The notes below the pieces were generated by a model. That model saw only the letters and a list, made by a program, of their open reading frames with translations, was not told the origin of the DNA and searched no databases. DNA of 34,015 nucleotides from Eubacterium sp. GTDB taxonomy: Bacteria > Bacillota > Clostridia > Lachnospirales > Lachnospiraceae. This document shows, one piece after another, positions 1 to 6,542 of the stretch (its first letter is position 1; each line of letters starts with the position of its first letter). The position numbers and the translations under genes were made by a program. Location of the stretch: assembly GCA_017614395.1 (NCBI GenBank), contig JAGABX010000029.1, positions 1 to 34,015 of the forward strand, read 5' to 3'.

Positions 1-1242
1 CTCAGGTATAGCCTCACCCATCAGGCCGTCAGGATATCCGCCTCCGCCGAAACGTTCATGATGCCACCTCGCGCCTGTTGCGAGTTTCGGCCGTTCCCTG
101 ATGCTTTTCAATATTCTGCCTCCGGTTACGGGATGCTGTTTGATCAGATCAAATTCATCATCAGACAGTTTACCGGGTTTATTTATGACCTCATCAGGTA
201 CACCTATCTTGCCCACATCGTGAAGCAGTCCCATCATGTATATCTCATTCTGCTCTCTGTCCGAATAACCTGCATTCTTGGCTATGGCTCTCGAATACTC
301 GGCAACCCGGGATGAATGACCGTTTGTATATGTGTCCTTGGCATCTATTGCCTCGGCGAGCGCCTTTACCACATGAATAAATATTTTCTCATTTTCCTCA
401 GTCTTTTTATCAACCTCCTGAGCGAGATGATTCTGCAACCGCACCAGTTCAATCGTATGCTGCACTCGCAGTGACAGCACCTCAGGCATGATCGGTTTTT
501 TTATGAAATCCATCGCACCGAGAGTCAGGCCTTTCTTCTCAGTCTCCTCATCATCGTCCGCCGTCAAAAAGATTACCGGGATGTGTGAAATCTCTCCGCC
601 TGCCTTTTTCATGTTCTGCATTGTCTCAAAGCCGTCCATGCCCGGCATTCTCACGTCAAGCAGTATCAGATCCGGATGATTGTCCGATAAAAAGTTCAAT
701 AGTGACTCACCGGATTTCAAAGCAGACACGCGCATTCCATTCGCGCTCAGGGTATGTCCTGCGATTTGGAGGTTCGTCATATCATCATCTACGACAGCCA
801 CCCAGTCGGCTCTGTCATTCTCGTACTTTTTCTCGTTTGTCTGGATTCTCTTATACTCACTGGATATTTCAATTACGCCGCTGTATTTTGTTTCCTGCCA
901 GGCATTGTTTACACGACTAATAACTGTATCGATGTTGAACTCGTCTATTTCGGGCAGCAGAAGAAAAAACTGTCCGTCACCGGTCTGCATCATGATGTCA
1001 CTGTTTCTCAATAACCGCTGCAGCATAGTCCGCAGGCATTCCGACATTTCAACACGCTCATCCGCAGATTCATTCCCGTTATACTGTAACGAAAACAGGA
1101 ATTTATATGCGGACACATCATATCGCTCTATATACCGGATCATGTAGCGATAGACGTCTCCAAACGCCTCTCGCCCCATCCACATTACACTCTGTTCTGA
1201 CTTTTTTTCTTCAAGCTCAGAACTAACGGCTTTTATATCCAT
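1..1242 (-). CDS. REC-HD-GYP response regulator (c-di-GMP phosphodiesterase), 3'-truncated by window edge
   Basis: The 414 visible residues run off the left edge, so the C-terminus is missing. Residues 1-140 form an unrecognised N-terminal region, possibly a decayed GGDEF-like domain. A receiver domain follows at about 147-265, with the acidic pair D152/D153, the phospho-acceptor D196 (LLDVRMPG) and K249. An HD-GYP domain begins near 285, with H309, the HDVGK motif at 341, HH at 394-395 and GYPDGL at 402. The family hydrolyses cyclic di-GMP in the cytoplasm. The conserved HD and GYP residues suggest an active enzyme gated by phosphorylation of D196. The ATG is preceded by AGGAGGGG, and a good promoter lies just upstream. 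The partner kinase is not identifiable here. Confidence 0.9.
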   Translation of the reverse strand, partial: MDIKAVSSELEEKKSEQSVMWMGREAFGDVYRYMIRYIERYDVSAYKFLFSLQYNGNESADERVEMSECLRTMLQRLLRNSDIMMQTGDGQFFLLLPEIDEFNIDTVISRVNNAWQETKYSGVIEISSEYKRIQTNEKKYENDRADWVAVVDDDMTNLQIAGHTLSANGMRVSALKSGESLLNFLSDNHPDLILLDVRMPGMDGFETMQNMKKAGGEISHIPVIFLTADDDEETEKKGLTLGAMDFIKKPIMPEVLSLRVQHTIELVRLQNHLAQEVDKKTEENEKIFIHVVKALAEAIDAKDTYTNGHSSRVAEYSRAIAKNAGYSDREQNEIYMMGLLHDVGKIGVPDEVINKPGKLSDDEFDLIKQHPVTGGRILKSIRERPKLATGARWHHERFGGGGYPDGLMGEAIPE

Positions 1243-1279
1243 GAACCCCTCCTAATCCAAACAAACCACCACGTTTCAT

Positions 1280-1308
1280 ATTATACAATACCGACACCGA
1301 TTTTGCAA
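1280..1308 (-). promoter_or_regulatory. Sigma-A-type promoter of the REC-HD-GYP gene
   Basis: Read on the minus strand, a TTGCAA -35 box (1303-1308) and a perfect TATAAT -10 box (1280-1285) are separated by 17 bases. They lie about 40 bases upstream of the start codon. The -35 box directly abuts the T-tract of the terminator of the preceding exporter gene. Confidence 0.75.
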
Positions 1309-1309
1309 G

Positions 1310-1347
1310 AAAAAAAAGCAACACACCGGCTCATGCCGGCATGCTGC
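1310..1347 (-). terminator. Rho-independent terminator of the metal exporter gene
   Basis: On the minus strand a 12-bp stem with some G-U pairs (GCAGCATGCCGG with CCGGTGTGTTGC, 6-base loop) is followed by eight T residues. It lies about 60 bases after the stop codon of the exporter gene. Confidence 0.75.
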
Positions 1348-1410
1348 CAAAACACTATCACGTATTTCAGAAACTATCAATTTATCAAATGGATTTACTC
1401 TGCTGTATTA

Positions 1411-2298
1411 TCAGAAAACTATACCAAGTGCATCAATGACAGACCCGACAAATACGCCGACAAAATACAGATATGCGATCAGCATTATGCTCTGTCTCAA
1501 ATGCCCCCGATTCAGTCTGCACAGAACGAGGATTCCGACACCTGCGCCTACTAACAGTCCCGACATCATAGGTCCTGCTCCGATGACTCCGTCCAGATAC
1601 AATTCCGTTATGACCACTGATGCCGCGCAGTTCGGAATCAGACCTATCAGTCCGGCGATCAGCTCGCCAACCACAGGAATACTTGAGACCATGCTTGCTA
1701 TGGTCTCCTCTCCTATCGCCTCGATTATTCCGCCGAGGATCAGGCTGAAAACGAATATGAACACAGTAATCGTAAGCGTATGGATGATTGCTGCCTTAAA
1801 AATCGAATCACCATGCTTGCAGTGCTTTTCATCGCAAATATCATGAACCGGATGCTGGTTCTCGATGTTTTTATAACGTTGCGGTCTCTTCAACATGCCA
1901 TGGTAGATAAAGTCTAACAAAAAACCGAACAGGATACCGATGACCGCCTTGACGGCGAGGATCTTCAGCATTGTTCCGACGTCAACCTTCTCCGAGATCA
2001 GAATCGGCAGCATCTCGTCAGAGTTTGATAAAAAGACCGCGATCATCGTTCCCGCCGTTACCATGCCACCCGCAAACAAACTGGAGGCCACCGCGGAGAA
2101 CCCGCACTGCGGCACAACTCCGACCACTCCTCCGACCAGAGGTCCCAGCCTGCCGGCTTTCTGCACTACATTCTGGGACTTATGTTCCATCCTGTGCTCG
2201 AACCACTCCATTACCAGATAAGTAATAAACAGGTACGGTATCAGTTTCAGCGTGTCAATTCCGGCATCAAGGACTACATCCCATATTGCTTCCCACAT
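1411..2298 (-). CDS. Putative heavy-metal/manganese exporter (ArsP_2-like, about 10 TM segments)
   Basis: This 295-residue integral membrane protein looks internally duplicated. The first half carries PQCGFSAV at residue 63 and the second half PNCAASVV at residue 222. Each sits in a membrane segment followed by a small-residue-rich helix, with the first copy continuing into SNSDE. The two halves are joined by a His/Cys-rich loop at about 149-164 (HPVHDICDEKHCKHGD), a plausible cytoplasmic metal-binding linker. This matches what I know of the putative 10-TM heavy-metal or manganese exporter family (ArsP_2-like). The substrate is not established. The ATG has AGGAGG eight bases upstream. The gene is monocistronic, with its own promoter, a candidate operator in the leader and a downstream terminator. 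Confidence is good for the family and low for the metal. Confidence 0.75.
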   Translation of the reverse strand: MWEAIWDVVLDAGIDTLKLIPYLFITYLVMEWFEHRMEHKSQNVVQKAGRLGPLVGGVVGVVPQCGFSAVASSLFAGGMVTAGTMIAVFLSNSDEMLPILISEKVDVGTMLKILAVKAVIGILFGFLLDFIYHGMLKRPQRYKNIENQHPVHDICDEKHCKHGDSIFKAAIIHTLTITVFIFVFSLILGGIIEAIGEETIASMVSSIPVVGELIAGLIGLIPNCAASVVITELYLDGVIGAGPMMSGLLVGAGVGILVLCRLNRGHLRQSIMLIAYLYFVGVFVGSVIDALGIVF

Positions 2299-2366
2299 TT
2301 TTAAATCCTCCTCTTTTTTTCAGCAGGTTTTTTCATTCAAACATGATCATCCGCTCACAGGAACGA

Positions 2367-2398
2367 ATGAACAATTCCTTGCTTGAGCACTTGTTCAT
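2367..2398 (-). promoter_or_regulatory. Inverted repeat in exporter leader, candidate metal-responsive operator
   Basis: The perfect 8-base arms ATGAACAA (2367-2374) and TTGTTCAT (2391-2398) flank 16 bases. A second, tighter imperfect dyad, TGAGCACTTGTTCA, sits at 2384-2397. The half-site ATGAACA resembles operators of ArsR/SmtB-type metal repressors. It lies just downstream of the promoter, where a bound repressor would block transcription. No such repressor gene is in the window, so the assignment is an inference. Confidence 0.4.
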
Positions 2399-2430
2399 GC
2401 TTTTCTACATTTGTCGTACGACCGCATGAT

Positions 2431-2458
2431 AGTATAGCATATATTTTATGATTGTCAA
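2431..2458 (-). promoter_or_regulatory. Sigma-A-type promoter of the metal exporter gene
   Basis: On the minus strand a consensus TTGACA -35 (2453-2458) is followed, after 16 bases, by TATACT (2431-2436). The transcript would have a leader of roughly 125 bases. A perfect 10-bp palindrome, GTCGTACGAC (2413-2422), lies close to the expected start point. Confidence 0.75.
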
Positions 2459-2494
2459 GTGTTTTTAATAAAATCCATACGCAGCCCCTGTGAT

Positions 2495-2529
2495 GAAAAC
2501 AATGAGCCCGCCGTTTCCGGCAGGCTCAT
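2495..2529 (-). terminator. Terminator of the small heat-shock gene
   Basis: On the minus strand ATGAGCCTGCCG pairs with CGGCGGGCTCAT around a four-base GAAA loop. This 12-bp, nearly perfect stem is followed by TGTTTTC. It lies about 50 bases after the hsp20 stop codon. Confidence 0.75.
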
Positions 2530-2577
2530 ATCTGTGCTTTGTTTCCTTCTTCATGGACATTAGTACCAGATCATCAA

Positions 2578-3024
2578 TCATCCCTCGATAGCAATAAACT
2601 TCTTCGTCTCCACCTCGGGCTGTTTTTCTTTTTTCGGAACCTCGAGTGTGAGAACCCCGTCCTTGAATTTTGCTTTGATGTCCTTTTCAGTCACAGCGTC
2701 TCCGACATAGAAACTCCTGCGGCAGACTCCCTGATAACGCTCGCGGCGGATTACTTTGCCCTCAGTGTTCTTCTCTTCATTCTGACTGTTTTTCTCAGCG
2801 GTAATGGTCATATAGCCATCCTTCAGTTCAGCCTGAACATCCTTTTTCGAATATCCCGGCAGATCCATCTCAATCATGTAACCTTTGTCTGTTTCGGTGA
2901 TATCCGCCTTCATGGACGCACCTGCAGGCGAGGTCACATGTGGAGCCGGCACGAATGATGAGCCGAAGAAATCATCAAACACATCATCCACAAAATTTGT
3001 TCCGAATACACTTGGCATAAACAT
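2578..3024 (-). CDS. hsp20: Small heat-shock protein, Hsp20/alpha-crystallin family
   Basis: This 148-residue cytosolic holdase chaperone has a short hydrophobic N-terminal arm (residues 1-35, rich in Phe, Asp and Val). An alpha-crystallin domain spans about 38-135 and includes YMIEMDLPGYSKKDV and the KDGVLTLEVPK strand region that precedes the tail. The length is normal for bacterial Hsp20. The first ATG is chosen because AAGGA lies six bases upstream; the ATG two codons later is too distant. The gene is controlled by a perfect CIRCE element over its promoter, so repression by HrcA and heat induction are expected. HrcA itself is not in the window. The leader of about 115 bases can fold into two hairpins. 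A terminator follows the gene, making it a single-gene unit. Confidence 0.93.
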   Translation of the reverse strand: MFMPSVFGTNFVDDVFDDFFGSSFVPAPHVTSPAGASMKADITETDKGYMIEMDLPGYSKKDVQAELKDGYMTITAEKNSQNEEKNTEGKVIRRERYQGVCRRSFYVGDAVTEKDIKAKFKDGVLTLEVPKKEKQPEVETKKFIAIEG

Positions 3025-3052
3025 AAGTCATCCTTCTTTCTCTCTACTCGCG

Positions 3053-3120
3053 GGCACGACCTGTGTCCGTGGTACCGGTACGGGATCGGCTCATCAACCT
3101 GCAACCGCCTTTTCCGTACC
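3053..3120 (-). promoter_or_regulatory. Two potential hairpins in the hsp20 mRNA leader
   Basis: On the minus strand GGTACGG and CCGTACC (arms at 3114-3120 and 3077-3083) make a perfect 7-bp stem. A second hairpin at 3053-3076 pairs CACG with CGTG, plus outer GG/CC. Neither covers the ribosome binding site, so a thermometer role is not evident. They could affect mRNA stability. Confidence 0.35.
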
Positions 3121-3140
3121 TCTTTCTCGATTACGAACAC

Positions 3141-3169
3141 AGTATAGCACATTGTTAGCACTCTGTCAA
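3141..3169 (-). promoter_or_regulatory. Sigma-A-type promoter of hsp20
   Basis: On the minus strand a consensus TTGACA (3164-3169) and TATACT (3141-3146) are separated by 17 bases. The -35 box lies within the nine-base centre of the CIRCE element, so HrcA binding would directly occlude it. Confidence 0.85.
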
Positions 3170-3181
3170 GTCGAGTGCTAA
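3155..3181. promoter_or_regulatory. CIRCE element (HrcA operator)
   Basis: TTAGCACTC, nine bases, then GAGTGCTAA is an exact match to the CIRCE consensus and is a perfect 9-bp inverted repeat. It covers the hsp20 promoter -35 region. One arm contains the TAG stop codon of hypD, so the operator partly overlaps the 3' end of that coding sequence. Confidence 0.95.
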
Positions 3182-4227
3182 CAATTTTTTGTGAACTTTT
3201 TGTGAACAAATGCGGAATAACAACTCCCTTCAGTGGAAACCATACATGCCCCCTGAGGATTTCCCGGATGGCATGTCTTTGCAAACAGCGGGCAGTCAGC
3301 CGGTTTCTCACGTCCGGTAAGAATCTTATCACAATGGCATGCCTTGTTTTTCTTGGTATCAGAATCAAGATGAAAACTTCCTGCGTCGTACTTCCTGTAT
3401 TCCTCCCGCAGATACAGGCCGGACTCCGGTATGACGCCCAACCCGCGCCATGCAGCGTCTCCGTGTTCAAAGTATTTCATGACGCTATTCCACGCTTTTA
3501 CGTTTCCTTCACCGGAAACAACTGCCGGATAACAGTTTTTGACAACACCCCTCCCTGCATTCTCCTGCAATGAATACAGAGCAGCCATGAGTTCCCTGCC
3601 ATGAAATCCGGATACGGCAAAGGGAATACCGTATTTCTCAGCGATCGGTGCAAACACATCTGCCCCGGTCACTACGCACACATGACCGGGAGCCAGAAAA
3701 CCATCAACCGGAGAACCTCCTGACATCATATACTCAACAGCCGCCGGCATTGTTTTCATCGCTGTCAGCAATTTGATGTTTTTTATTCCCTGAGATATCA
3801 TCTCTTCAATTAACAATGAATAAACGGGAGCTGTCGTTTCAAACCCCACCGCCGCAAAAACAAACTCCCTCTCAGGCTCCGCCACCGCCATAGACAGAAT
3901 GTCCATCGGAGAATACACCATCTCCACCTGTGCCCCTGTTCCGCGTGCCTCCTCCAATGATTTTTGCGAACCGGGAACGCGGATCAGATCACCGAATGTC
4001 ACAACTGTTGTTCCCTCCGATGCAATTTCCACCAGCCTGTCTATATATGAAGAGGTCGCCACGCAAACCGGACACCCCGGACCTGTCAGCAAAGTAATCC
4101 TCTCATTCAGTATTGACGGTATCCCGTTTTTAGCTATGGCATCAGTGTGGCTGCCGCATATTTCCATTATTCTCATATGCGGACCATTATCCGAAGCCAG
4201 CGCCTCACGTATCGTTTCAAAATCCAT
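3178..4227 (-). CDS. hypD: [NiFe]-hydrogenase maturation protein HypD
   Basis: HypD (349 residues) is the cytosolic iron-sulfur scaffold that, with HypC, holds iron while its cyanide and carbon monoxide ligands are assembled. Visible family motifs are EICGSHTDA, LTGPGCPVCV and FGDLIRVPGS near the N-terminus, a central GFETTAP motif, and GFHGRE. The cysteine-rich C-terminus (CHCDK, DCPLF, KTCHPGNPQGACM) would bind the [4Fe-4S] cluster. The start is set at the ATG with GGAGGT four bases upstream. An in-frame ATG four codons earlier has no ribosome site. The gene stands apart from hypF and hypCE, behind its own candidate promoter. Its stop codon lies inside the CIRCE element of the following hsp20 gene. 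Confidence 0.95.
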   Translation of the reverse strand: MDFETIREALASDNGPHMRIMEICGSHTDAIAKNGIPSILNERITLLTGPGCPVCVATSSYIDRLVEIASEGTTVVTFGDLIRVPGSQKSLEEARGTGAQVEMVYSPMDILSMAVAEPEREFVFAAVGFETTAPVYSLLIEEMISQGIKNIKLLTAMKTMPAAVEYMMSGGSPVDGFLAPGHVCVVTGADVFAPIAEKYGIPFAVSGFHGRELMAALYSLQENAGRGVVKNCYPAVVSGEGNVKAWNSVMKYFEHGDAAWRGLGVIPESGLYLREEYRKYDAGSFHLDSDTKKNKACHCDKILTGREKPADCPLFAKTCHPGNPQGACMVSTEGSCYSAFVHKKFTKNC

Positions 4228-4304
4228 TGCGACCTCCATATACTAAACCATACATCAATGCCATTTGGGGCAGATAAACCGAAAGCAACCGAAACTATGG
4301 TAAC

Positions 4305-4333
4305 ATACTATCACAACAACAATAATATCGCAA
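4305..4333 (-). promoter_or_regulatory. Candidate hypD promoter
   Basis: On the minus strand TTGCGA (4328-4333) and TAGTAT (4305-4310) are separated by 17 bases. The -35 box lies back to back with that of the divergent capA-like gene, only seven bases away. The match is moderate. Confidence 0.45.
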
Positions 4334-4340
4334 GAAACAA

Positions 4341-4369
4341 TTGAATTATTAAATGATTTATGCTACAAT
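4341..4369 (+). promoter_or_regulatory. Promoter of the CapA-like lipoprotein gene
   Basis: TTGAAT (4341-4346) and TACAAT (4364-4369) are separated by 17 bases. The start codon lies about 20 bases further on, giving a very short leader. Confidence 0.65.
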
Positions 4370-4390
4370 CGCTGTGGAGGTGATTTTACA

Positions 4391-5584
4391 TTGAAAAAGT
4401 CAACACAAAACAGTTTCAAAAAAATAAGCGTACTGCTCATTCTCTCACTGGTACTCGGACTGACTGCCTGTGGTTCAAATGAGACGGTCTCACAGGATGC
4501 AGTAAACGACGGCACGGATACTGCCTTGTCCGAAAGTACAGCGGCAACCGGCAGTGGCACCGATATTGAACCGGTCGCCACCCCGAAACCTACTCCGAAA
4601 ATCGACACAATCAAACTCAGTTGCGCGGGCGACTGTACGATCGGTACAGATCCGAAATTTAACTACTCAACCAGTCTGAATGCCATGGCAGAACGTGTCG
4701 GTGACAAGGCATACTTTTTCAAAAATGTCCAAAAATATTTTGCGAACGATGACATGACGATCGTCAATTTCGAAGGAACGCTGACTGAACGAACAACGCC
4801 CGCAATAAAAACATTCACATTCAAAGGACCTCCGTCCTTCATTGACATAATCACCAAGGGGAATATTGAGTCCGTTGCATTTGCAAACAATCACTGCAGG
4901 GATTTTCTTGAGGGAAGCTACTACGACACAATCGATACATTCAAAGCAGCAGGAGTCAAATATTCCTCATACTCCAAGGTCGGGATCTACAAGATAAAAA
5001 AAGAGGACACCGGAACCAAAATCAAAATCGGCATGATCTCCGTAAACGGGCTCGAGGGCTACGACTACTCAGCGTCTCTGATAAAAAGCGGTGTGGAAAA
5101 ACTGAAAAAGAAAAAATGTAATCTCATAATCATGAGCATGCACGCAGGAATCGAACGACAGTATTCACCTGACGGAACCCAGCGTTCTCTCGCGCACTAC
5201 GCAATTGACGCCGGCTGTGATCTCGTCCTCGGTCATCATCCGCATGTACTCCACGGTGTTGAAAAATACAAGGGAGTATTCATCGTTTACAGCCTCGGAA
5301 ATTTCTGCTTCGGAGGAAACTCCAATCCTTCCGACAAAGACACAATGATCGCTCGACCGGTATTCACATTTAAGGATGGAAAACTTCAAAAAAAGAAGAC
5401 CGTTCTCAAACTCATCCCCTGTTGCCTGTCATCAACCATGAGTTACAACAATTATCAGCCTACCCCAAAAAAAGGAAGTGAAAGGACAAGATTGCTCGGA
5501 AAAATAAACAACATGTGTGAAGCTTTGGGAACCACATTAAAAGACTCAACAGGAAAACTCACCACCACGGTTTCAAAAAAATGA
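4391..5584 (+). CDS. CapA-family metallophosphatase-like lipoprotein (PgsA/CapA type)
   Basis: This 397-residue protein begins with a lipoprotein signal peptide: basic start, hydrophobic stretch and LTAC lipobox with Cys27. A Thr/Ser-rich linker follows to about residue 73. The rest is a CapA-type calcineurin-like fold with motifs LSCAGDCTIG, IVNFEGTLT, FANNHCRDF, SMHAGIERQY, LGHHPHVLHGV and VYSLGNFCFG. These contain the Asp, Asn and His residues expected to bind two metals. Family members take part in poly-gamma-glutamate or capsule synthesis, but no other capsule gene is nearby, so the substrate is unknown. The start codon is TTG, with GGAGGTGAT just upstream and no competing ATG. It is one of only two plus-strand genes here and is divergent from hypD. 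Confidence 0.88.
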   Translation: MKKSTQNSFKKISVLLILSLVLGLTACGSNETVSQDAVNDGTDTALSESTAATGSGTDIEPVATPKPTPKIDTIKLSCAGDCTIGTDPKFNYSTSLNAMAERVGDKAYFFKNVQKYFANDDMTIVNFEGTLTERTTPAIKTFTFKGPPSFIDIITKGNIESVAFANNHCRDFLEGSYYDTIDTFKAAGVKYSSYSKVGIYKIKKEDTGTKIKIGMISVNGLEGYDYSASLIKSGVEKLKKKKCNLIIMSMHAGIERQYSPDGTQRSLAHYAIDAGCDLVLGHHPHVLHGVEKYKGVFIVYSLGNFCFGGNSNPSDKDTMIARPVFTFKDGKLQKKKTVLKLIPCCLSSTMSYNNYQPTPKKGSERTRLLGKINNMCEALGTTLKDSTGKLTTTVSKK

Positions 5585-5902
5585 TTTAATAACTACTATT
5601 TTGTTACAAATCGGCATTTTTGAGCCCATTTTTGTGTTTTTGTACATGTTTTGAAAAAAACTCTTCCAAAAGTTTCACACTTCACTGATATTACACTATT
5701 TTTGAGGAAAACCTTCGTATTTTCGGGCTTTATTGATGTTTCTATCACATTATTTTTAGCATAAAAAGGACCTCATATTTGAAAAAAATAAGAAAATTTT
5801 AACTTTTTTTCAAAAAAAGGGTTGCATTTATCATCAAAAAGGTATATATTAGTTATCGTAACATGTATTTGATTCACATTTTCTATAACAAAGGAGAGAA
5901 AA
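5585..5902 (+). other. AT-rich intergenic region with A/T tracts
   Basis: This 318-base stretch has no credible gene. It is very AT-rich, with many runs of A or T at 5640-5820, and probably forms bent DNA. The last 100 bases contain the promoter of the following gene. The A-tracts just upstream of its -35 box look like an UP element. I see no terminator for the capA-like gene. Confidence 0.6.
5822..5850 (+). promoter_or_regulatory. Promoter of the DUF6465/AT-hook protein gene
   Basis: TTGCAT (5822-5827) and TATATT (5845-5850) are spaced by 17 bases, with runs of A and T directly upstream. The expected leader is about 45 bases and ends in an AAAGGAGAG ribosome site. Confidence 0.7.
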
Positions 5903-6436
5903 ATGGATACCAAAACAACTGTTTCCAAAGCAGCGGAAACCGCAAAAACCGAAACAAAGGCTGCTGTAACCACAGCAACTGCCACAACTGCTTCTGCAAC
6001 AACCGCAGCTAAGCCGGCTGCACCTGCTGCTAAGAAGCCTGCAGCTAAAAAGCCCGCTGCTAAAAAGCCTGCTGCTAAAAAACCGGCTGCTAAAAAGCCT
6101 GCTGCAAAACCGGCTGCTAAGTCTGCATCAGCTGACAAGAAGCCTGCTGCAACAGCTAAGAAGGCACCGGCTAAGAAAGCTGCACCTAAGAGAGGTCGCA
6201 AGCCCGGTTCCAAGAACAAGGTTGTTGAGAGCGTTCAGGAGACAATCGTACAGGTTGACGGCGTAGATATCGCTGTAGCTGAGACATTGGTAGAGCGTGT
6301 TAAGGAGGCTTACAAGAACTCCGGACATCGTGTCGGAAACATCAAGTCTCTTCGCATTTACATCAATGTTAATGACCGCAAGGCTTACTATGTTATCAAT
6401 GACAAGGCTGATGACAACGCAGTTATCGATCTTTAA
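5903..6436 (+). CDS. Histone H1-like, AT-hook DNA-binding protein with C-terminal DUF6465-type domain
   Basis: The 177-residue protein has three parts. Residues 1-40 are Ala/Thr-rich. Residues 42-103 are an Ala/Lys/Pro-rich tail with tandem AAKKP units, ending in an AT-hook-like KRGRKPGSK at 96-104. Residues 107-177 form a compact globular domain (VQVDGVDIAVAETLVERVK, then RIYINVNDRKAYYVIND) that I match from memory to DUF6465. The tail resembles eukaryotic H1 and bacterial H1-like proteins that bind DNA non-specifically, so a nucleoid-associated role is inferred. AAAGGAGAG lies six bases upstream of the ATG. Strong biased codon use and a strong terminator suggest high expression. It is transcribed alone and converges with hypE. 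Confidence 0.82.
   Translation: MDTKTTVSKAAETAKTETKAAVTTATATTASATTAAKPAAPAAKKPAAKKPAAKKPAAKKPAAKKPAAKPAAKSASADKKPAATAKKAPAKKAAPKRGRKPGSKNKVVESVQETIVQVDGVDIAVAETLVERVKEAYKNSGHRVGNIKSLRIYINVNDRKAYYVINDKADDNAVIDL
6026..6118 (+). repeat. In-frame tandem repeat encoding AAKKP units
   Basis: About six near-identical 15-base units encode the Ala-Ala-Lys-Lys-Pro repeats of the DNA-binding tail. The units differ mainly at wobble positions. Such repeats can change copy number by slippage, in steps of five residues, without breaking the frame. Confidence 0.8.
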
Positions 6437-6453
6437 TTAAGAGCGGATACAGT

Positions 6454-6488
6454 AAAACTCCCACCGGTATTTTCGGTGGGAGTTTTTT
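6454..6488. terminator. Bidirectional terminator between the DUF6465 gene and hypE
   Basis: ACTCCCACCG and CGGTGGGAGT form a perfect 10-bp stem around a 7-base loop. There are four A residues on the left and six T residues on the right. It serves the plus-strand gene best and could also stop transcription leaving hypE. Confidence 0.88.
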
Positions 6489-6542
6489 ACGTACTGTTAC
6501 TGTTTATGTACATCACTCTCATGAACTCTGAATGTTCGAACA

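Noticed and set aside
2299..2430. Manganese riboswitch (yybP-ykoY type) in the exporter leader
   Set aside because: The leader lacks the paired conserved loop sequences of that riboswitch; the dyads present look more like protein-binding sites.
2934..3470. Minus-strand open frame of 178 codons spanning the hsp20 promoter
   Set aside because: It overlaps hypD and hsp20 in another frame, crosses the CIRCE element and has no ribosome site or recognisable domain.
5773..6219. Minus-strand open frame of 148 codons with repeated AAGFL units
   Set aside because: It is the antisense shadow of the AAKKP repeat of the plus-strand gene, which has a promoter, ribosome site and terminator.
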